Below, one piece after another: positions 59,044 to 64,000 of a DNA stretch of 64,000 bases; position 1 is the stretch's first letter; every line of letters starts with the position of its first letter. Position numbers and translations under genes: made by a program. The notes beneath the pieces were generated by a model that was given only the letters and a program-made list of their open reading frames with translations, was not told where the DNA came from and ran no database searches. Source of the stretch: Leucobacter sp. UT-8R-CII-1-4 (GTDB lineage Bacteria > Actinomycetota > Actinomycetes > Actinomycetales > Microbacteriaceae); NCBI RefSeq assembly GCF_030010235.1, contig NZ_JASCRS010000001.1, forward strand, positions 1,054,001 to 1,118,000, written 5' to 3'.

Positions 59044-59967
59044 TTAGACTCGGCGATTGCGCAATTCTCGCGGGCTCAATCGATAAATGTCTTCGAGCGC
59101 GCGTCGCATGCTCACACTTGAACCAAACCCTGACTGCTGCGCCACTTCTTCGATACTGCGATCGTCGAAGCGAGCATCTTGCAGCGTTGACCTGGCGATT
59201 CGCGCGCGCTCGCGTCGAATCTCACCGGCGACCGAGGTGCCAGCGTCTGAGAACACTGCTTGAAGGTGTCGCAGCGACACTCCCGCGTCGCGCGCCAGCC
59301 GGGCCGGGTCGATCTGCGAGTCACTGCTTTTTGAGGAAATCTCGATCATGACACGGTCACGCAGCGCGGCGTGCGGGGAGCCTTTTGGTAGGGACTCACC
59401 CTGGCGTCCCCGAAGCATGGAGCCAACCATTTCGAGCACCATCCGGTCCACGGTATGGCTATCGCCTTCTGAAACTTCTTGCTCACTCGCAACCGACTGC
59501 TCAAGGAAAGCCTCCATGGCTTTTTCGGGCACTGTGAGTTCATCGTAGATGCGAACTTGGTCAGAGAGCATCGGCACAAAGGGCAGCAGCATTTGTCGCG
59601 GCACCCGTGCCACCACAAATTTCCAGTCGCTATTGAATCGAACACGATTCGGTAGCCCGCTCGGGGCAACCATCAGCGGGCCTCGCGATGAGATCCAGGC
59701 TCCTTCTTCGAGGTAAGCGAATTCGCCCTGCTGCACAAAGATGATGTCGATGGTGGGCAAACCTGGCCGCACTGGGCGGCGCTCAAATTCGCTGCCGCTG
59801 CCGCTCACACCGATGACAAGAATGCCGCCGTAGGCGCGTACCCGGGCTGCCATGCCAAGCTTCCCGTCGACACCGCGAACACCGGTGCGCGCAAGGTCGC
59901 CCTGCTCATAGACAGTAATCGACCGATCTGCAAGGCCCTCTATGCCAGCTGCGGATTCACCATTCAC
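59044..59967 (-). CDS. AraC family transcriptional regulator
   Basis: A 307-residue regulator. The C-terminal AraC DNA-binding domain (about 205-305) has two helix-turn-helix units: ARLARDAGVSLRHLQAVFSDAG and the second DRSIEEVAQQSGFGSSVSMRRALEDIYRLSPRELR (in part). The N-terminal part (about 1-190) resembles the AraC-binding-like domain 2 of NitR/FeaR-type activators. It is divergent from the MFS gene and probably regulates it. GTG start, 7 nt after TAACAT. Confidence 0.9.
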   Translation of the reverse strand: MNGESAAGIEGLADRSITVYEQGDLARTGVRGVDGKLGMAARVRAYGGILVIGVSGSGSEFERRPVRPGLPTIDIIFVQQGEFAYLEEGAWISSRGPLMVAPSGLPNRVRFNSDWKFVVARVPRQMLLPFVPMLSDQVRIYDELTVPEKAMEAFLEQSVASEQEVSEGDSHTVDRMVLEMVGSMLRGRQGESLPKGSPHAALRDRVMIEISSKSSDSQIDPARLARDAGVSLRHLQAVFSDAGTSVAGEIRRERARIARSTLQDARFDDRSIEEVAQQSGFGSSVSMRRALEDIYRLSPRELRNRRV

Positions 59968-59974
59968 GTTGGCT

Positions 59975-59980
59975 ATGTTA
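59975..59980 (-). promoter_or_regulatory. -10 box of the AraC gene, leaderless start
   Basis: TAACAT on the minus strand, 7 nt before the GTG at 59967. Confidence 0.5.
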
Positions 59981-60009
59981 TTCGCTCAATGCACGTTTTG
60001 CGCACAATT

Positions 60010-60032
60010 TGGACATGTTAATTAGTGGACAT
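60010..60032 (+). promoter_or_regulatory. Direct-repeat operator candidate, AraC/MFS
   Basis: TGGACAT at 60010-60016 and 60026-60032, 16 bp apart, in the 99-bp divergent spacer just upstream of the MFS promoter. AraC proteins often bind such direct repeats. Confidence 0.45.
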
Positions 60033-60054
60033 TCGTTATTTTTCCCTCCTCCCG

Positions 60055-60060
60055 TAGACT
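60055..60060 (+). promoter_or_regulatory. -10 box of the MFS gene, leaderless start
   Basis: TAGACT, 6 nt before the GTG at 60067; a weak -35, TTCGTT, is at 60032-60037 with a 17-bp spacer. Confidence 0.55.
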
Positions 60061-60066
60061 CTGTAC

Positions 60067-61395
60067 GTGAACGCGCAGACGCCCCTGGAGAACGCCACGA
60101 TTGTGCGTTGGATCCGAGCGATCCTCATCATCTTCTTCCTGATGGGCTTCGGCTTCGGTACCTGGTTGAGCCGCCTGCCGTCTTTGCGCGATGCGCTCGA
60201 TGCAAGCACACTGCAGATGAGCATCTACGGCCTCTGCCTCGCGGCCGGCAGCCTCACCGGCATGGTGCTCTCAGCGCGTGCAGTTGAACGATTTGGTCCG
60301 CGCCGCATGATGGGATTCACCATTGCCGTGCAGGTGATCGCACTGCCCTGCACCGTGATTTTTATGGTCGGCGGCCTCATGCCTCTGGGCATTCTGGCGC
60401 TTTACGTGTATGGCCTCTGCTTCAGTGCAGCCGACGTTGCAATGAACGTGAGCGGCGCGAATGCCGAGCGGGTGTTCCACAAACCACGCCTGCCTCTCAT
60501 GCACGCTTTTTACAGCATCGGCTCAATGGCTGCGATGGCCATTGGCGCGAGTGCTGAGTTGTTCAAGGTCGATCTGGCACCACACTTTATTGGAGTTGCG
60601 CTGCTGATCGGCGTTACCGGCTTCTTGGCGCTCAAGTTGGTGCCAATGAATGAGGATGCGCTGCGCGCACCGAATGTTTCGACGCCGCTGATCACTACCG
60701 GGCCGATTCCGATCATTGAATCGGGAGCGGGCGACGAGTTCGCCACCCAGACCGGCTCGATTCCTGTGGTGCCTGCCGGCAGCACGGATGCGTCGAGTGG
60801 CACAGGCGCAGCGGCTGCCTCGCCCAAGCGGCGTTACAGCCCGTGGCGCGATCCTCGCGTACTGCTGGTTGGCTTGATCACTCTTTCGGCAGGCCTCGTT
60901 GAGGGGGCGCCAGCAGACTGGCTGCCGCTCGCGCTGGTCGACGGTCGCGGTGTGAGCAATGAGTTTGGCGCCCTTATGCTCGGTCTGTTTTATGGCGCAG
61001 TGGTCAGCGCTCGTTTGGCGGGTTCGGCACTGCTGATGCGTTTCAGCCGTGTGCTCGTGTTGCGCGCGAGCCTTACGCTCGCGGCGATTGGCATTCTGAT
61101 TGTGGTGCTTGTGCCTTACACCCCGGCTACCGTGATTGGCACGATCGTGTGGGGCCTTGGTGCTGGTGTCTGCTGGCCCATCACCATTTCGGCGGCAGCG
61201 GATCGCCATGAGACGGCAGCACGAGATGTGGCTGCGGTCTCGGCGATTGGGTACACCTCGATGCTGCTTGGCCCAATGGCATTTGGTGTGCTCGGCGAGG
61301 CGATCGGTTTGCTTTCCTCGTTCCTGGTGCTGCCAGTCTTTGTGGTGCTCGCGCTGATCTTCGCTGGCGTCACTCGGGAACCAGACAAAGCGTAA
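60067..61395 (+). CDS. MFS transporter (YbjJ/FucP-like)
   Basis: A 442-residue transporter with about twelve membrane segments and a long, Ser/Ala/Gly-rich central loop (about 200-258). The early GFGTWLSRLPSLRDAL and CFSAADVAMNVSGANAE are typical of the YbjJ-like group of major facilitators, whose substrates are mostly unknown. GTG start. Divergent from, and likely controlled by, the AraC-type regulator. Confidence 0.88.
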   Translation: MNAQTPLENATIVRWIRAILIIFFLMGFGFGTWLSRLPSLRDALDASTLQMSIYGLCLAAGSLTGMVLSARAVERFGPRRMMGFTIAVQVIALPCTVIFMVGGLMPLGILALYVYGLCFSAADVAMNVSGANAERVFHKPRLPLMHAFYSIGSMAAMAIGASAELFKVDLAPHFIGVALLIGVTGFLALKLVPMNEDALRAPNVSTPLITTGPIPIIESGAGDEFATQTGSIPVVPAGSTDASSGTGAAAASPKRRYSPWRDPRVLLVGLITLSAGLVEGAPADWLPLALVDGRGVSNEFGALMLGLFYGAVVSARLAGSALLMRFSRVLVLRASLTLAAIGILIVVLVPYTPATVIGTIVWGLGAGVCWPITISAAADRHETAARDVAAVSAIGYTSMLLGPMAFGVLGEAIGLLSSFLVLPVFVVLALIFAGVTREPDKA

Positions 61396-61426
61396 GCACG
61401 TCGTCGCTTGTGACCGCGTGAGACGG

Positions 61427-61432
61427 TAGGCT
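61427..61432 (+). promoter_or_regulatory. -10 box of nucS, leaderless start
   Basis: TAGGCT, 7 nt before the GTG at 61440. Confidence 0.5.
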
Positions 61433-61439
61433 GTACCGG

Positions 61440-62132
61440 GTGCGAATCGTGGTAGCAGATTGTTCCGTCAACTATGCGGGTCGCTTGAGCGCGCACCTGC
61501 CAAGGGCCACTCGAGTGCTCATGCTGAAAAGCGACGGTTCTATCCTGGTGCACAGTGATGGCGGCTCGTACAAGCCGTTGAACTGGATGAGTCCGCCTTG
61601 CTCGCTTTCACCGCTTGATCCTGACGAAGAGCAGATTGAGGCGGGCGTGAAAGAGGTTTGGCAGGTAACCCACGCGAAGACCGCAGACCGCCTGGTTGTT
61701 TCGCTGTTTGAGATTTTGCATGACAGTTCGCATGATCTTGGTGTCGATCCTGGCTTGATCAAAGACGGTGTTGAGGCGCACCTGCAAGAGCTACTTGCCG
61801 AGCAGATCGAGCTGCTTGGCGACGGCCACACGCTTGTGCGTCGTGAATACATGACCGCGATTGGTCCGGTCGATATTCTTGCGCGCGACGATAAGGGCGA
61901 GTCGGTTGCCGTTGAGATCAAGCGACGCGGTGAGATTGACGGAGTTGAGCAGCTCACGCGTTACCTTGAGTTGATGAACCGTGACCCCCGTCTTGCCCCG
62001 GTTCAGGGTGTGTTTGCGGCTCAGGAGATTAAACCTCAGGCTCGCACCCTTGCCGAGGATCGCGGTATTCGCTGTGTTGTGCTTGATTACGATGCCATGC
62101 GCGGCATGCAGAATCTGAATACCCTGTTCTAA
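61440..62132 (+). CDS. nucS: Endonuclease NucS (mismatch repair)
   Basis: A 230-residue NucS/EndoMS protein, the mismatch-specific endonuclease that replaces MutS/MutL in most actinobacteria. The N-terminal domain begins [20 protein letters not shown]; the catalytic RecB-like domain shows [36 protein letters not shown] (in part: Asp in VDIL, ExK in VEIKRR). The C-terminal end NLNTLF fits the sliding-clamp-binding tail. Complete and of normal length. It precedes the biotin uptake locus. Confidence 0.96.
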   Translation: MRIVVADCSVNYAGRLSAHLPRATRVLMLKSDGSILVHSDGGSYKPLNWMSPPCSLSPLDPDEEQIEAGVKEVWQVTHAKTADRLVVSLFEILHDSSHDLGVDPGLIKDGVEAHLQELLAEQIELLGDGHTLVRREYMTAIGPVDILARDDKGESVAVEIKRRGEIDGVEQLTRYLELMNRDPRLAPVQGVFAAQEIKPQARTLAEDRGIRCVVLDYDAMRGMQNLNTLF

Positions 62133-62138
62133 CCCCGG

Positions 62139-62660
62139 TTACGCTTCGCCGGTGACACCGCGCAAGATAATCGCGATCCCACGATCGAAACTTGCTTGCA
62201 AGTCGCTCGCGAGGTCTCGCGTTGGATCGCTTTCACCTGGCAGCGCTCCAAGTGCGTGGGCTTGCAATTGCGTCTGGGTGGCTTGTCCTTGCCCGAACAC
62301 GTAGAGCAGGAGAGTTCTCGCGCCGTCTGCGCCAACCATTTCGGCGAGTGATGCTTCGACAGCTGAAGCACCTAGACGGAACGCCGAGGCGGTTGCGACG
62401 ACGTCTGCACCGTCACGGATTGAGAGCAACGCGGAGCGCAACGAGCGGCACAGTTTGGTAGGCGTGTCGCCGCTCACTCCTCGCACGATTTCGTCTGCCA
62501 TGAGCGCGAGCAAGGTCTGTTTGTTTGGCACGTGATGGTAGAGCGCGCTTGGTTGCACATCAAGGGCTCCGGCGACTCTGCGCATCGAGCAGAATTCGAG
62601 GCCGTGCTCGTCGAGCACACGCAGCGCCGCGTCGATGACGTCGGCTCGTGTGTTGCGCAT
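62139..62660 (-). CDS. bioQ: TetR-type biotin regulator BioQ
   Basis: A 173-residue TetR regulator. The N-terminal HTH is MRRVAGALDVQPSALYHHVPNKQTLLALMADEI (in part, about 25-58). It is divergent from bioY, and the spacer holds two TGAAC-type palindromes that match the known BioQ site of mycobacteria and corynebacteria. BioQ represses biotin genes in these groups. Start follows TAAGGT at 6 nt. Confidence 0.85.
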   Translation of the reverse strand: MRNTRADVIDAALRVLDEHGLEFCSMRRVAGALDVQPSALYHHVPNKQTLLALMADEIVRGVSGDTPTKLCRSLRSALLSIRDGADVVATASAFRLGASAVEASLAEMVGADGARTLLLYVFGQGQATQTQLQAHALGALPGESDPTRDLASDLQASFDRGIAIILRGVTGEA

Positions 62661-62666
62661 TCCGCA

Positions 62667-62672
62667 ACCTTA
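62667..62672 (-). promoter_or_regulatory. -10 box of bioQ, leaderless start
   Basis: TAAGGT on the minus strand, 6 nt before the ATG at 62660. Confidence 0.5.
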
Positions 62673-62681
62673 CCGCTAACC

Positions 62682-62709
62682 TGAACACCATTCACCCGAA
62701 CACTGTTCA
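62682..62709. promoter_or_regulatory. Twin BioQ operators
   Basis: TGAAC-ACC-ATTCA (62682-62694) and CGAAC-ACT-GTTCA (62697-62709) lie side by side with 15-bp spacing between bioQ and bioY. The half-sites TGAAC/GTTCA match the published BioQ consensus type. Confidence 0.75.
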
Positions 62710-62743
62710 GGTTCGGGCCGCTCGAATACCGTTTGAGGACCAA

Positions 62744-63409
62744 ATGACCCGCAATTCACGCCGCCGCTCATCCACCGACCTTGCCCTGATCGCAGGTTTT
62801 GCGGCGCTGATCGCCGCAGCCTCTGTGATTGCCATCCCCATCGGTGCCGCACCAATCACCCTGCAAACCTTCGCGGTACTGCTCGCCGGAGCTGCGCTCG
62901 GCGCAGGCAGAGGATTCCTCTCAGTGCTGCTCTACCTCGCTCTTGGCGCAATCGGCCTGCCCGTCTTTGCCGGTGGTGCCGCCGGCCTCGCACCCTTCGC
63001 CGGACCAACCATCGGTTACCTCGTCGGCATGCCGCTTGCAGCCTGGTTCACCGGCTTTCTTGTAGCCCGTCTCCCGCGCCGCGGCGCAATGCTCGATACC
63101 GTGCTGATTTTTGTGGCGGCATTTGTGAGCAACGCCCTCTTCGTCTACTCGCTCGGCGTGCTCGGCCTGGCCTGGCGCGCAGACATGACGATTGGCGCCG
63201 CATTTATTTTCAACCTGAGCTTTGTGCCACTCGACGCCGCAAAGATCGCCCTCGCCGCAATTGTCGCAGCTGCCGTGCACCGGGCATTCCCCGACCTCCT
63301 CCCCCGCAAGCGCGGCGGTTCGGTCACTCAACCCGCTGATGCGGCAAGCGCAAGCACCTCTACGAGCAACACCGCAGACGACGCCGCAGCGCAAACGGCT
63401 GCCCACTAA
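62744..63409 (+). CDS. bioY: Biotin transporter BioY
   Basis: A 221-residue ECF-type substrate-binding membrane protein with six hydrophobic segments. The family block VIAIPIGAAPITLQTFAVLLAGAALGAGRGFLSVLLYLALGAIGLPVFAGG (in part) is clear. The C-terminal 35 residues are Ala/Ser/Thr-rich. The ATG at 62744 has GAGGA at 4 nt; a frame of 32 more residues upstream runs through the operators and is not real. It is followed by bioM. Confidence 0.93.
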   Translation: MTRNSRRRSSTDLALIAGFAALIAAASVIAIPIGAAPITLQTFAVLLAGAALGAGRGFLSVLLYLALGAIGLPVFAGGAAGLAPFAGPTIGYLVGMPLAAWFTGFLVARLPRRGAMLDTVLIFVAAFVSNALFVYSLGVLGLAWRADMTIGAAFIFNLSFVPLDAAKIALAAIVAAAVHRAFPDLLPRKRGGSVTQPADAASASTSTSNTADDAAAQTAAH

Positions 63410-63417
63410 ACGCAAAG

Positions 63418-63423
63418 TAGACT
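63418..63423 (+). promoter_or_regulatory. -10 box of bioM, leaderless start
   Basis: TAGACT, 7 nt before the GTG at 63431. Whether bioM is also read from bioY is open. Confidence 0.4.
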
Positions 63424-63430
63424 CTGCCCA

Positions 63431-64000
63431 GTGATCCAATTCGACAGCGCTGCATTTGTAGCACCTACGCCAAACGCCGAGGTGCAAGTGCTGCGCCCCA
63501 TCAGCCTCACGCTCAACGAACAGCGCGTCGCACTCATCGGTGCGAATGGCTCAGGAAAGTCATCGCTCGCGCGCATGGTCAACGGGCTCGTCGAACCCAC
63601 CTCTGGTGCCGTCCGCATCTCCCTACCAAGCAATTCCGCTTCAACCGTCAAAGGCAGCCCAGCCAACACTGTGTCGAGCGAGCAGCAGCTCGACACAGTG
63701 CGCGACGGTGCCGCAGTGCGCAGACTTGTTGGCTTTGTCTTCACTGATCCCTCGGCGCAGCTAGTAATGCCGACGGTGCTCGAAGATGTTGCGCTCTCGC
63801 TTCGCAAAACGCACCCGAACAAGACGGAGCGCAATACAGCCGCACGCGCGGTGCTCGCTGAATACGGACTCGATCATCTTGCCGAGCGCAGTGTGCACAC
63901 CCTCTCGGGCGGGCAGAAACAGATGCTGGCCCTCGCATCTGTGCTGGCTACGCGCCCTGCGATCCTCGTCGCCGATGAACCAACAACACTCCTTGACCTG
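63431..64000 (+). CDS. bioM: Biotin ECF transporter ATPase BioM (cut by window end)
   Basis: 190 residues are visible; the gene runs off the right edge without a stop. Walker A GANGSGKSS (about 37-45), Q-loop in VFTDPSAQLVMPTVLEDVAL, signature LSGGQKQMLAL (about 157) and Walker B ILVADEPTTLLDL at the edge. Between Walker A and Q-loop there is an unusual Ser/Thr/Gln-rich insertion of about 25 residues (around 65-95). Following bioY it is most likely BioM; bioN should follow outside the window. GTG start. Confidence 0.88.
   Translation, partial: MIQFDSAAFVAPTPNAEVQVLRPISLTLNEQRVALIGANGSGKSSLARMVNGLVEPTSGAVRISLPSNSASTVKGSPANTVSSEQQLDTVRDGAAVRRLVGFVFTDPSAQLVMPTVLEDVALSLRKTHPNKTERNTAARAVLAEYGLDHLAERSVHTLSGGQKQMLALASVLATRPAILVADEPTTLLDL

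Overview
The window looks like chromosome of a moderately high-GC actinobacterium, most likely a Microbacteriaceae member (Leucobacter-like genera fit best; this is inference). Supporting signs are NucS in place of MutS/MutL, a BioQ-BioY-BioM biotin uptake locus, actinobacterial holin-X/YtxH envelope proteins, a LysE-LysG exporter pair, a SipW-type signal peptide protein, many GTG starts, and at least 17 genes whose start codon lies 6-7 nt after a TANNNT -10 box, as expected for leaderless mRNAs. No phage, transposon or CRISPR array was seen. Nearly all genes are intact, with short gaps and many 1-4 bp stop/start overlaps.

Layout. 1-8 kb: a secreted SipW-type protein (with the upstream region of a second copy at the left edge), isocitrate lyase of the 531-residue type, a repeat-rich GC spacer, a GNAT acetyltransferase, RmuC, the Mg transporter MgtE with a structured leader, and a gamma carbonic anhydrase. 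8-16 kb: LysE exporter and its divergent LysR activator, an AEC transporter, an NhaC-type antiporter plus a YtcJ-type amidohydrolase opposite a TetR regulator, and a YibE/F membrane protein. 16-26 kb: uroporphyrinogen-III synthase, a three-gene envelope operon (YtxH, holin-X, DUF3618), a CPBP protease coupled to a divergent flavoprotein, glycyl-tRNA synthetase, a TfoX-N protein, YajQ, glycerate kinase and Dps.

26-35 kb is a catabolic locus: an IlvD/Edd dehydratase in one operon with a polar amino-acid-type ABC importer and a GntR/FCD regulator, opposite a D-2-hydroxyacid dehydrogenase and next to a 3-hydroxyisobutyrate-dehydrogenase-family reductase and an SDR. Together with the nearby glycerate kinase this suggests uptake and oxidation of a hydroxy or sugar acid.

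35-43 kb is the most striking region: a tightly coupled nine-gene operon with an RpiR-type regulator, a complete Ugp/Mal-type ABC importer (two permeases, binding lipoprotein, ATPase), a HAD phosphatase, a calcineurin-like phosphodiesterase, an S-adenosylhomocysteine-hydrolase-like protein that has lost most SAH-binding residues, and a Nudix hydrolase. It reads as an undescribed import-and-breakdown pathway for a phosphorylated, possibly nucleoside-like compound.

43-64 kb: a small lipoprotein, tRNA-Tyr, a 1249-residue PutA homologue without the recognisable catalytic residues of either half, a PEBP protein, a FadR-type regulator, the tRNA hydroxylase TrhO, an unknown helical protein, an acyltransferase, an M13 peptidase, a MATE exporter, two tandem secreted TAP-like hydrolases, an AraC regulator divergent from an MFS transporter, NucS, and BioQ/BioY/BioM (the last cut by the right edge). 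A dispersed motif, GCGYTGGATCGCC, recurs at gene ends through the whole window.
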